A DNA stretch of 15,830 nt from QPJE01 sp051747745 (GCA_051747745.1 JBNJGL010000053.1:1-15830); one strand, 5' to 3'; positions 1-5,698 are shown, numbered from the stretch's first letter. Numbers and translations: made by a program. The notes: generated by a model not told the origin, from the sequence alone.

Positions 1-322
1 AAAATGAGTATGGCTGCACTGAGTACAGGTGCAGCACTGAATATAATTCTGGATCCAATTTTTATCTTTGGACTGGATATGGGAATTACCGGAGCAGCTG
101 CAGCAACAGTTATCTCTCAGGCTGTTTCTACTGTGATGCTGTTAACTTTCTACAAATCCAAAAAAAGTGTTCTGGATATTAAGCTGGCTGACTTTACCCC
201 ATCCCTAGAAATATACGGTGAAGTAATGAAAATCGGGGGTTCCTACATTAATTAGACAGCTTCTCAATAGTTTTGCTATGACAGCAGTTATCAGATGTTA
301 TATGATACAGAATAATATTTGA
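1..322 (+). pseudogene. MATE family multidrug efflux protein, broken remnant
   Basis: The first frame (through 255) reads as the interior of a MATE (NorM/DinF-like) transporter: a hydrophobic stretch containing NIILDPIFIFG, then GAAAATVISQ, as in the N-terminal half of the family. It enters from outside the window and stops after KIGGSYIN. Skipping one G in the five-G run at 235-239 restores the expected continuation, KIG then PTLIRQLLNSFAMTAV, read in the shifted frame from 242 to the stop at 320-322. That segment matches the conserved MATE region at the start of the second bundle. After TAV the resemblance ends, and most of the C-terminal half that a pump of about 450 residues needs is absent. 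So there are two lesions: a +1 frameshift in a homopolymer and a 3' truncation. The shift alone could be a sequencing error; the missing half could not. Confidence 0.8.
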
Positions 323-348
323 CTTTCTTTTTAAATTTAATCTATAAT
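319..348 (+). promoter_or_regulatory. Sigma-A type promoter of the TetR gene
   Basis: TTGACT at 319-324 and TATAAT at 343-348 are separated by 18 nt and lie 40 nt upstream of the TetR start codon. The -35 box overlaps the stop codon of the MATE remnant, so the promoter either survived or arose at the deletion junction. TetR-type repressors often act on their own promoter, but no clear palindromic operator is visible. Confidence 0.7.
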
Positions 349-387
349 TAATAATAACTATTAAATAATAGAGCGGGAGCTGAAAAC

Positions 388-987
388 ATGCCTAAAATAA
401 TAGAAAATTTAGATCAGGTGATTGTACAGAAATCACTTGAACTTTTCAAAAAATACTCCTACAAAAAAGTATGTATGCGAACAATTGCTGAAGAGGCTGG
501 AATAGCTGTGGGTACACTTTACAATTACTTTCCTACTAAATGGGATCTTTATATAAGTGTTTTTGAAGAAAGCTGGAAAGAAACATATGAAAATTTAAAG
601 GAAAAGACAGAGGAAGAGGAAAAGAATTATATAAATCAGTTTTTTACTATTCTTTATCAGGATATGAAGCAGAAAAAAGGGATAGTTAAAGAACTGTTTC
701 GCCATATTATGAACAATCTCGAGCTGAGCAGTGATGAGCAGAAGGAAAAGATTAAACAGGTAAGATTTCCGGATATTATGATGAATGATATATATCAGCT
801 TTTTCTCTGCAATTTCAAAAAAGAATATGAGGTTGATATTGATGACAGGAAAGAAGATTTAAACCGGATGTTTACCATGGTTTATACCTATATTCCTCTA
901 CTGCAGAGAACACACAGTAATGATGAAGATAATATTAAATTTATTAATGATACAGTAAATTCTTATCTTGAAAGCTTTTTTGATTAA
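388..987 (+). CDS. TetR/AcrR family transcriptional regulator
   Basis: A protein of 199 residues, the usual length for TetR repressors. The N-terminal helix-turn-helix is plain: residues 30-49 contain TIAEEAGIAVGTLYNYFPTK, the family's DNA-recognition signature. The rest is an all-helical ligand and dimerisation region rich in charged residues that cannot be assigned to a ligand. The ATG at 388 follows a GAGCGGGAG ribosome binding site and the promoter at 319-348. It lies directly after a broken MATE efflux gene on the same strand. Repressor plus pump is a common pairing, so it may once have controlled that pump and now be orphaned, or it may control the downstream redox gene. Family call is firm; target is inference. 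Confidence 0.92.
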   Translation: MPKIIENLDQVIVQKSLELFKKYSYKKVCMRTIAEEAGIAVGTLYNYFPTKWDLYISVFEESWKETYENLKEKTEEEEKNYINQFFTILYQDMKQKKGIVKELFRHIMNNLELSSDEQKEKIKQVRFPDIMMNDIYQLFLCNFKKEYEVDIDDRKEDLNRMFTMVYTYIPLLQRTHSNDEDNIKFINDTVNSYLESFFD

Positions 988-1030
988 AAATTGTGATAAA
1001 AGTTAAAGTCTGCCTGAAAACCTGGTGGTC

Positions 1031-1059
1031 CTGGCCTGAGAAAGGTCAGAAAGTATAAT
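1031..1059 (+). promoter_or_regulatory. Short hairpin next to a -10-like box upstream of the redox fusion gene
   Basis: CTGGCCT (1031-1037) pairs with AGGTCAG (1043-1049) around a 5-nt loop, with one G-U pair. A TATAAT follows at 1054-1059. No good -35 box lies 17 nt upstream; the hairpin occupies that place. It could be an operator overlapping a weak promoter. It is not a normal terminator because no T-run follows. Confidence 0.3.
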
Positions 1060-1119
1060 AATTTTAGTATAAAGAGAAAGGCTATTTTATCTTTAAAATT
1101 AATTACAGGGGTGGTTAAA

Positions 1120-2307
1120 ATGACAGAAAAGTTAGAAATAGAAGTTTATTCTAAAGGCTGGTGTCCATACTGTAAAAAAGCCAAAGCATTTTTGAAATCC
1201 AAAGGTTTAGAATTTATCGAATATAATATTGATGAGGAAGAAAAATTTGAAGAAATGAAGACAAGAACCGGTAGAAAAACAGTACCCCAGATAATTATTA
1301 ATGGAAAGAGCCTGGGTGGATATGATGATTTGATGGAGCTGGAAAAGTCAGGAGACCTTGATAATATACTGGGTATTAAAACTGAGGATCACAGCAGTAA
1401 AAAATGGGATCTGATCATTATTGGTGCCGGACCGGCAGGTTTAAATGCAGCTCTTTATGCAGCAAGAAAAGGTATAGATCTACTTTTGCTATCTAAAGAT
1501 ATTGGGGGACAGGTTATAGATACCAATGAGATAGATAATTATCTGGGTAAATCACAGATAAATGGTGATGATTTAATTATGGATTTCTGGGATCATATCC
1601 ATAATTATGATATTACAGCTGTAATCGGAGAAGAAATACTTAAAATAGAAAGTCAGGCTGGAGAACATATTTTGAAAACAGATACTGAAAAAGAATATAC
1701 TGCTGAATCTGTGATAATAGCAACAGGTGCAGAAAAAAGACATCTCGGTATGAAACAGGAATATGTGCTTAAAGGTAAAGGAGTACATTACTGCATAAGC
1801 TGTGATGGATATCTGTATGCAGGCAAAAGGACGGCAGTTGTTGGAGGCGGAAATTCCGGACTTGAAGCAGCTCTGGACCTTGCTAAAATTGAAGCAGAAG
1901 TCACTCTGGTAGAAATAATGGATGATCTGATGGGAGATGCTGTACTTCAGGAAAAAGTTGCTCGTTCAGATAAAATAGATGTTTATACATCAACAAGTGT
2001 GAAAGAAATTATCGGTGAAGATAAGCTTGAAGCAGTTGTTCTGGAGAATAAAAATACCGGGGAAGAAAAACAAATTGAGCTGGACGGCCTGTTTGTAGAG
2101 ATTGGACTTTCTGCAAAAAGTGATTTTGTACCGGAAAGAATGGAAAGAAATAAACAGAAAGAAATAATAATAAATGATAAAAATGAGACAAATGTTGAAG
2201 GAATTTTTGCAGCAGGAGATGTCAGCAATATTATAGATAAACAGATAGTAATTTCGGCGGCCGAAGGTGCAAAAGCTGCCCTCAGGGTTAACCAGTATTT
2301 AAGCTAG
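1120..2307 (+). CDS. Glutaredoxin fused to AhpF/thioredoxin-reductase-like flavoprotein
   Basis: A 395-residue two-part disulfide reductase. Residues 1-85 are a glutaredoxin: active site C15-P-Y-C18, cis-proline in TVP (P56), and GGYDD at 66-70. From residue 96 it is a class II pyridine nucleotide-disulfide reductase: FAD motif GAGPAG (102-107), redox pair C225-I-S-C228 followed by DG, nucleotide-binding GGGNSG (242-247), and GIFAAGD ending at D367. The stretch after the nucleotide fold (VTLVEIMDDLMGDAVLQ) and the C-terminus (ETNVEGIFAAGD...KQIVISAAEGAKAAL) resemble AhpF. The HRR motif that binds the NADPH phosphate in classical TrxB is absent, so NADH is the likelier donor. It probably carries electrons from the nucleotide through FAD and the Cys pair to its own glutaredoxin domain and on to peroxiredoxins or protein disulfides. 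A GTG lies at 1111 in frame, but it is part of the AGGGGTGG ribosome binding site, so ATG 1120 is preferred. Confidence 0.93.
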   Translation: MTEKLEIEVYSKGWCPYCKKAKAFLKSKGLEFIEYNIDEEEKFEEMKTRTGRKTVPQIIINGKSLGGYDDLMELEKSGDLDNILGIKTEDHSSKKWDLIIIGAGPAGLNAALYAARKGIDLLLLSKDIGGQVIDTNEIDNYLGKSQINGDDLIMDFWDHIHNYDITAVIGEEILKIESQAGEHILKTDTEKEYTAESVIIATGAEKRHLGMKQEYVLKGKGVHYCISCDGYLYAGKRTAVVGGGNSGLEAALDLAKIEAEVTLVEIMDDLMGDAVLQEKVARSDKIDVYTSTSVKEIIGEDKLEAVVLENKNTGEEKQIELDGLFVEIGLSAKSDFVPERMERNKQKEIIINDKNETNVEGIFAAGDVSNIIDKQIVISAAEGAKAALRVNQYLS

Positions 2308-2450
2308 TCTGCTGTTCAAAACAAAAAAATGGTAAAATTATAAAATTTGTGATATTATATAGTTGTAAGATGTTCACTCCTTTTTACAGAAAATCAGTTG
2401 TGAAAGCCTCGTTTATAAAATAGGCGGGGAGGATGTTAATCCAGGATGAA

Positions 2451-2489
2451 AGGGGGGAATTCTAATAAAAATAATTTTATTTTTATTAG
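2451..2489 (+). promoter_or_regulatory. Ribosome binding site followed by a perfect 11-bp hairpin
   Basis: A strong Shine-Dalgarno run, AGGGGGG at 2451-2457, lies 39 nt before the ATG at 2497, too far for normal initiation. Between them, CTAATAAAAAT (2462-2472) and ATTTTTATTAG (2479-2489) form a perfect 11-bp stem with a 6-nt loop. Folding this 28-nt hairpin would shorten the effective spacing to about 11 nt. No other start codon suits this Shine-Dalgarno in the downstream frame, because a stop (TAA, 2491-2493) closes it upstream of the ATG. Confidence 0.5.
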
Positions 2490-2496
2490 ATAAATT

Positions 2497-2865
2497 ATGT
2501 ATCACAAAAAAACAACACTAGGAATTGATGAGAATATTGAATCAATGTTATGCTATCTTGGTATCTGGATTACAGGAATAATTTTTTTATTCCTGGAAAA
2601 AGAGAATAACCATGTGAGATTTAATGCAATGCAGTCATTACTTACTTTTTTTTCATTATTTATTATGTCTGCTTTAATTGTTATTATTCCTGTTATTGGG
2701 CCAATTCTGTCGGGTATTTTAACACTGGTTGGAACCTTTATATGGCTGCTTATGCTGTATAAAACTTATAATGGAGAGTTATATAAACTTCCTTTTGTAG
2801 GAAATATAGCAGAGGATATGATTTTTGGAGATCATTTTGAAAAAGACTCTGAAGAAAAAAATTAA
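2497..2865 (+). CDS. Small integral membrane protein, Tic20/DUF4870 family
   Basis: A 122-residue protein with three predicted membrane segments (about residues 16-33, 47-68 and 70-90). A short loop carries EKENNHVRFNAMQSL (residues 34-48), the family hallmark: an acidic stretch, then HVRFHAxQS just before the second helix. The end, YKLPFVGNIAEDM, also fits DUF4870. The family's molecular role is not known; members are related in fold to the chloroplast import component Tic20. ATG 2497 is chosen because an in-frame stop sits 4 bases upstream of it. Its ribosome binding site is unusually distant and separated by a hairpin. The assembly gap starts 11 nt after the stop codon, so downstream partners are unknown. 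Confidence 0.85.
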   Translation: MYHKKTTLGIDENIESMLCYLGIWITGIIFLFLEKENNHVRFNAMQSLLTFFSLFIMSALIVIIPVIGPILSGILTLVGTFIWLLMLYKTYNGELYKLPFVGNIAEDMIFGDHFEKDSEEKN

Positions 2866-2876
2866 AGAGATAATGT

Positions 2877-2976
2877 NNNNNNNNNNNNNNNNNNNNNNNN
2901 NNNNNNNNNNNNNNNNNNNNNNNNNNNNNNNNNNNNNNNNNNNNNNNNNNNNNNNNNNNNNNNNNNNNNNNNNNNN
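2877..2976. other. Assembly gap (100 Ns)
   Basis: Exactly 100 undefined bases, the usual placeholder for a scaffold gap of unknown size. A gene may be lost here. The sequence directly after it (2977-3039) is open in one frame for 20 codons up to a TGA inside the following terminator, which may or may not be the tail of the missing gene. Confidence 0.95.
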
Positions 2977-3031
2977 TGTTATTTAGATTTCACAACATTT
3001 GTTAAAGAACCAAAGATTTTAAAGAAATTAT

Positions 3032-3071
3032 GCTGCTGATGGTTAAAACTATCGGCAGCTTTTTATTTTTT
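3032..3071 (+). terminator. Rho-independent terminator
   Basis: GCTGCTGAT (3032-3040) pairs with ATCGGCAGC (3051-3059), nine pairs with one G-U, extended by pairing inside the loop. A T-rich run follows from 3060. It should end a plus-strand transcript that comes from within or before the assembly gap. Confidence 0.85.
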
Positions 3072-3073
3072 AT

Positions 3074-3102
3074 TTGAAGGAAGAAAATTTTTAGTCTATA
3101 AT
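3074..3102 (+). promoter_or_regulatory. Sigma-A type promoter of the alarmone synthetase gene
   Basis: TTGAAG (3074-3079) and TATAAT (3097-3102) are separated by exactly 17 nt. The start of transcription would be near 3109, giving a leader of about 125 nt before the TTG start codon. It follows the terminator directly, so the downstream gene is transcribed independently. Confidence 0.75.
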
Positions 3103-3123
3103 TATAGTGATAGAATTATAGTC

Positions 3124-3199
3124 TGCTAACAGATTTCCTGGGCGTATCCTGAGGGGGATCAAGCTAACAAACCTTCCGGACTTATCCTGAGGGGATCAA
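3124..3199 (+). repeat. Two tandem ~38-nt units in the alarmone synthetase leader
   Basis: Unit 1 (about 3124-3162) and unit 2 (about 3163-3199) both begin GCTAACA and both end TATCCTGAGGGG(G)ATCAA, with a less conserved 13-nt middle. The only difference in the 3' block is one extra G in unit 1. Within each, ATCC and GGAT can pair; in unit 1 GATTTCC can pair with GGGGATC. Both units lie between the promoter and the ribosome binding site, so both would be transcribed. I do not recognise a known RNA family. Confidence 0.6.
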
Positions 3200-3233
3200 T
3201 TAAGAAAATTTCCTTAAGAAAGAGGGGATTATC

Positions 3234-3869
3234 TTGGATAATAAAAAAGTTGAAGAAGCAGTTAAATGGTATAAAAACAGCAAAAAAAACTATAAAGAAC
3301 TGACAGAAAAAACCGCTTCTATTATACGAAAAATTCTAAAAGATAACAAAATACTTTATCAAAATTTAGAAAGCCGGGTAAAAGATTTGGAGAGTTTTGA
3401 AAGAAAAGCTATGCGGGATAAATATGTTGATCCCAAAACGGAAATAACAGATCTGGCCGGTGTACGCATAATTACTCTGTTTGAAAAAGATGTTTATAAT
3501 ATCAGTGATCTGATAAAAGAAAATTTTGAGATCGATTACAGCAACAGTGAGGATAAATCAGATCTGCTGGATGCTGACAGAATGGGATATAAATCTGTTC
3601 ATTATGTTGCATCACTTTCTGAAAAACATCTAAGCAGTGAGAAATACAGTAAGTTTTCTGGAATGTTATTTGAAATTCAGATAAGGAGCATACTTCAGCA
3701 TGCCTGGGCTGAAATAGAACATGACAGGAATTATAAGCTGAAGGGAAATCTGCCGCGGCATTTACAGAGGAGATTTTATTCTCTGGCCGGTATGCTGGAA
3801 ATTGCCGATAGAGAGTTTAACTCCCTGGCCGAAGAAGTTGAGGAATACAAAAAGAACTCCTGTGATTAA
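3234..3869 (+). CDS. Small alarmone synthetase (RelA/SpoT-domain GTP pyrophosphokinase)
   Basis: A 211-residue single-domain RelA/SpoT protein, the length typical of RelQ/RelP-type small alarmone synthetases. These transfer pyrophosphate from ATP to GDP or GTP to make (p)ppGpp. Visible signatures: ITDLAGVR (D73-R78), GYKSVHY (118-124), and EIQIRS (E147 onward) followed by HAWAEIEHD (H156-D164), holding the Gln, Arg and catalytic Glu of the synthetase site. There is no HD hydrolase domain and no TGS/ACT region, so it should only make the alarmone. The start is TTG at 3234: AGAGGGG at 3221-3227 sits 6 nt upstream and no suitable ATG exists nearby. It is monocistronic, with its own promoter and a bidirectional terminator. 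The tandem leader repeats may regulate it. Confidence 0.93.
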   Translation: MDNKKVEEAVKWYKNSKKNYKELTEKTASIIRKILKDNKILYQNLESRVKDLESFERKAMRDKYVDPKTEITDLAGVRIITLFEKDVYNISDLIKENFEIDYSNSEDKSDLLDADRMGYKSVHYVASLSEKHLSSEKYSKFSGMLFEIQIRSILQHAWAEIEHDRNYKLKGNLPRHLQRRFYSLAGMLEIADREFNSLAEEVEEYKKNSCD

Positions 3870-3884
3870 ACTACAGGAGTTTTG
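3855..3884. terminator. Bidirectional terminator between convergent genes
   Basis: AACTCCTGT (3855-3863) and ACAGGAGTT (3873-3881) form a perfect 9-bp stem with a 9-nt loop. The alarmone synthetase stop codon (3867-3869) lies in the loop. On the plus strand TTTT ends the stem; on the minus strand the stem is followed by TCTTTTTG. It can thus serve both the synthetase gene and the minus-strand gene whose stop lies at 3905. Confidence 0.8.
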
Positions 3885-3904
3885 AAAAATTTCTGTATAA
3901 ATTA

Positions 3905-4183
3905 TTACTTATTTTTTCCTTTGTTACCCGGGTTACCAGGTTCTGTTCCTGGGCCATCATTGATAGGTGGTTCTCCAGGTGGCTGTGGGTCTTCACCATT
4001 TCCAATACCATTATTGCCTTTAGGTGGCTTTTCAGATGGAGGATCTTCAGGTGGTTCAGTAGGTGGCTCTTCAGGTGGATCAGTAGGCGGATCGCTAGGT
4101 GGATCAGCAAGTGCCAGTACCATTTCGGTCAGAGCAAAACTAAAAACAAGCAGCAGGACCAGAAAAATACTCAACTTTTTCAT
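3905..4183 (-). CDS. Small secreted proline-rich protein under a c-di-GMP riboswitch
   Basis: A 92-residue protein with a clear Sec signal peptide: MKK, a hydrophobic core (residues 4-19) and a likely cleavage site after ALA at 24-26. The mature 66 residues contain 22 prolines and almost no hydrophobic residues. Residues 27-46 are a run of (S/T/E)(D/E)PP repeats, and the tail is glycine/asparagine-rich and ends in lysines. No cysteine and no sorting motif is present, so it is probably released or loosely attached to the cell surface; the extended acidic form would suit a spacer or matrix component. I do not recognise a family. The start is supported by AAGGAGG 7 nt upstream on this strand. 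The upstream aptamer (4211-4308) links it to cyclic-di-GMP, the signal that switches cells between swimming and attachment. Function is inference. Confidence 0.85.
   Translation of the reverse strand: MKKLSIFLVLLLVFSFALTEMVLALADPPSDPPTDPPEEPPTEPPEDPPSEKPPKGNNGIGNGEDPQPPGEPPINDGPGTEPGNPGNKGKNK
4025..4105 (-). repeat. 12-nt codon-phased repeats encoding x(D/E)PP units
   Basis: Inside the secreted protein gene, degenerate 12-nt units (GAT-CCA-CCT-AGC like) are repeated in tandem and encode four-residue x-(D/E)-P-P blocks. Being in phase with the codons, copy number can change without breaking the frame, so the length of the proline-rich rod may vary among strains. Confidence 0.6.
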
Positions 4184-4190
4184 TTTATTT

Positions 4191-4220
4191 CCTCCTTTTT
4201 CTGGAATTTAAATAAGGAGG
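4191..4220 (-). promoter_or_regulatory. Ribosome binding site and its built-in anti-Shine-Dalgarno
   Basis: On the minus strand the ribosome binding site AAGGAGG (plus-strand 4191-4197) is perfectly complementary over 7 nt to CCTCCTT (plus-strand 4214-4220), which forms the 3' side of riboswitch stem P1. The two pairings exclude each other: ligand-stabilised P1 would free the ribosome binding site. This predicts a translational ON switch. Confidence 0.6.
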
Positions 4221-4308
4221 TTCTGGCAGCCTGGCAGCCCCGTTAATAGGGACCCATAGTTTTGTGCCCCATCCTTTACAGATGGTTTACTATTTTCAGC
4301 CTCTTATT
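4211..4308 (-). promoter_or_regulatory. Cyclic-di-GMP-I (GEMM-I) class riboswitch
   Basis: Read on the minus strand, the leader has the parts of the GEMM-I aptamer in order. AATAAGAGG opens stem P1. GTAAACC follows, with the ligand-contacting G position kept as G, which favours c-di-GMP over cGAMP. CCATCT and GGATGG close a hairpin containing the GNRA sequence GTAA. GGCACAAAACTATGGGTC stands where the consensus has GACGCAAAGC(T/C)A(C/T)GGG(T/C)C. GGCTGCCAGGCTGCCAG corresponds to the conserved AGCC(A/G)GGTTRCC element, and CCTCCTTATT closes P1. Differences from consensus in the ACGCAAAGC segment (here GCACAAAAC) make it a slightly variant member. The promoter at 4317-4346 places the transcript start within one or two nucleotides of P1. 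It precedes a secreted proline-rich protein, a typical type of c-di-GMP target. Confidence 0.82.
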
Positions 4309-4316
4309 ATATTTAC

Positions 4317-4346
4317 ATTATACTCCCGAAGCCGACTTTAAGTCAA
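4317..4346 (-). promoter_or_regulatory. Promoter of the riboswitch-controlled secreted protein gene
   Basis: On the minus strand TTGACT (plus 4341-4346) and TATAAT (plus 4317-4322) are 18 nt apart. Predicted transcription start is near 4309-4310, exactly where aptamer stem P1 begins. The -35 box overlaps an odd-length palindrome GACTTTAAGTC (4334-4344), a possible but unproven operator. Confidence 0.75.
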
Positions 4347-4399
4347 CATATATTTTACATAAATCGACAAAAATTTTCCTGATTTCACATTATATATAT

Positions 4400-4428
4400 T
4401 TGTTAATGGGAAGAAAATAATATAAAAT
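4400..4428 (+). promoter_or_regulatory. Likely promoter of the aminotransferase gene
   Basis: TTGTTA (4400-4405) and TAAAAT (4423-4428) are 17 nt apart. Transcription from here would start near 4435 and include the large hairpin at 4450-4505 in a leader of about 138 nt. It is divergent from the riboswitch promoter. Confidence 0.5.
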
Positions 4429-4449
4429 GTTATTACATTAATGCTGTGT

Positions 4450-4505
4450 CCACAAAAAGGATATTTGCGGAAAATGAGTTAGAGACGCAAATAACTTTTT
4501 TGTGG
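4450..4505 (+). repeat. Long stem-loop (20-bp arms) in the aminotransferase leader
   Basis: The 20-nt arms at 4450-4469 and 4486-4505 are reverse complements at 18 positions, plus one G-U pair and one mismatch, around a 16-nt loop. The outer block pairs CCACAAAAA with TTTTTGTGG; the inner block pairs ATTTGCG with CGCAAAT. It is not followed by a T-run, so it is not an ordinary terminator. It may be a leader regulatory structure or the relic of a small palindromic mobile repeat; no target-site duplication is evident. Confidence 0.6.
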
Positions 4506-4573
4506 TAGAACCAATTAATTCAAATTAAAATTTAATTTAAGTAGAAAAACTATTTAGCTGGAGGAATGATAAA

Positions 4574-5698
4574 ATGAAAATCTCACCATTTAAAGTAGAA
4601 GAGTGGATGAACGAGTATGAAATGGATGCAGAATATAATATAGCAGAGACCTGTGTTGAATCTTTAACTGTTGAAGAACTGCTTGAACTTTCTGGAGAAG
4701 TTGAGGAGAAGATAAATAAGCTTAAACAGATGAAGCTAACCTACGGCCATATAACAGGATCACCGGAATTTAAAAAAGAGGTGAGCAGTTTATATAAAAA
4801 TTTAAATGAAGACAATATACTGGCAACACATGGAGCAATCGGTGCAAATTTTTTAGCAATTTATTCTCTGGTGGAAAGTACCGATAATGTTGTTTCGGTT
4901 TTTCCTACCTATCAGCAGCTTTACTCTATTCCTGCCTCATTTGGAGCAGAAGTTAGGAAATTGGAGCTTAAATATGAGGATGGATTTCAGCCAGACCTGG
5001 ATGAACTAAGGAATATGGTAGATAAAAACACAAAATTAATTGCTATTAACAACCCAAACAACCCTTCCGGTGCTCTGATGAGAGAAGATGTTTTAAAAGA
5101 AGTGGTGGAGATAGCACGTTCTGCTGATGCATATTTACTGAGTGATGAAGTTTACCATGGACTTTATCAGGAAGATGTTGAAATACCTTCTGCTGCTGAT
5201 CTTTACGAAAAAGCGGTCAGCATCGGCAGTATGTCCAAAGTTTTTTCTCTGGCCGGATTGAGAATGGGATGGATTGCAGCTGGTGAGGATATTATTGAAC
5301 TCTGTCAGCAGCATCGGGACTATACAACTATAAGTATCGGCATGATAGATGATTATCTTTCTGTGATTGCTCTTAAAAATAGAGATAAAATATTGGCAAG
5401 AAATACAGAAAAAATCAGAGGCCAGCTTAAGCTGCTTGATGAGTGGGTAAAAGATGAAGAACTGATAGATTATGTAAAACCGGAAGCTGGCACGACTGCT
5501 TTTTTGAAATATCATTTGGATATCAGTTCAGAAGAGTTCTGCCGCAGATTATTTGCAGAAAAGGGAGTACTGGCTGTTCCAGGTAGCTCTTTTGGAAGAG
5601 ATGGATTTTTTAGAATTGGTTTTGCAGGAAACAGAGAAGAGCTGACACAGGGCCTTAAGCTGCTTAAAGAACTGCTGCATGAGCTTGCCCAGCATTAA
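4574..5698 (+). CDS. PLP-dependent aminotransferase, class I/II (fold type I)
   Basis: A 374-residue aminotransferase of the aspartate aminotransferase superfamily, which moves amino groups between an amino acid and a 2-oxo acid using pyridoxal phosphate. Visible: YGHITGSPEFKKEV near residue 55-70, where family members have YG...G...LR; INNPNNPSG (159-166), whose N163 contacts PLP; SDEVYHG with D191 and Y194; SMSKVFSLAGLRMGW with K222 as the Schiff-base lysine; and FFRIGF with R347, the substrate carboxylate arginine. Spacing and length are normal. The substrate cannot be read from the sequence; relatives include arginine:pyruvate and capreomycidine-synthase-like enzymes, so arginine-like substrates are possible. 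ATG 4574 has a CTGGAGGA site upstream. The Nudix gene follows 59 nt later without a terminator between, so the two may be co-transcribed. Confidence 0.9.
   Translation: MKISPFKVEEWMNEYEMDAEYNIAETCVESLTVEELLELSGEVEEKINKLKQMKLTYGHITGSPEFKKEVSSLYKNLNEDNILATHGAIGANFLAIYSLVESTDNVVSVFPTYQQLYSIPASFGAEVRKLELKYEDGFQPDLDELRNMVDKNTKLIAINNPNNPSGALMREDVLKEVVEIARSADAYLLSDEVYHGLYQEDVEIPSAADLYEKAVSIGSMSKVFSLAGLRMGWIAAGEDIIELCQQHRDYTTISIGMIDDYLSVIALKNRDKILARNTEKIRGQLKLLDEWVKDEELIDYVKPEAGTTAFLKYHLDISSEEFCRRLFAEKGVLAVPGSSFGRDGFFRIGFAGNREELTQGLKLLKELLHELAQH

Noticed and set aside
1031..1049. Hairpin as terminator of the TetR gene.
   Set aside because: There is no T-run after the stem on the plus strand and the stem has only seven pairs.
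1111..1122. GTG at 1111 as the start of the redox fusion gene.
   Set aside because: It overlaps the AGGGGTGG ribosome binding site, which is spaced correctly for ATG 1120.
2446..2493. Short 15-codon ORF before the membrane protein, as a leader peptide gene.
   Set aside because: It has no properly spaced ribosome binding site of its own and overlaps the Shine-Dalgarno of the next gene; coding is not supported.
3109..3233. ppGpp or PRPP (ykkC-type) riboswitch in the alarmone synthetase leader.
   Set aside because: The conserved ykkC core is not visible; only the duplicated 38-nt unit can be supported.
3882..4211. A plus-strand frame rich in glycine, serine and proline, and another on the minus strand, over the proline-rich gene.
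   Set aside because: They are shadows of the repeated proline codons. Only the minus-strand frame 3905-4183 has a signal peptide, a ribosome binding site and a promoter.
4450..4505. Insertion sequence end or attachment site.
   Set aside because: There is no transposase or integrase nearby and no flanking direct repeat, so it was kept as an unexplained stem-loop.
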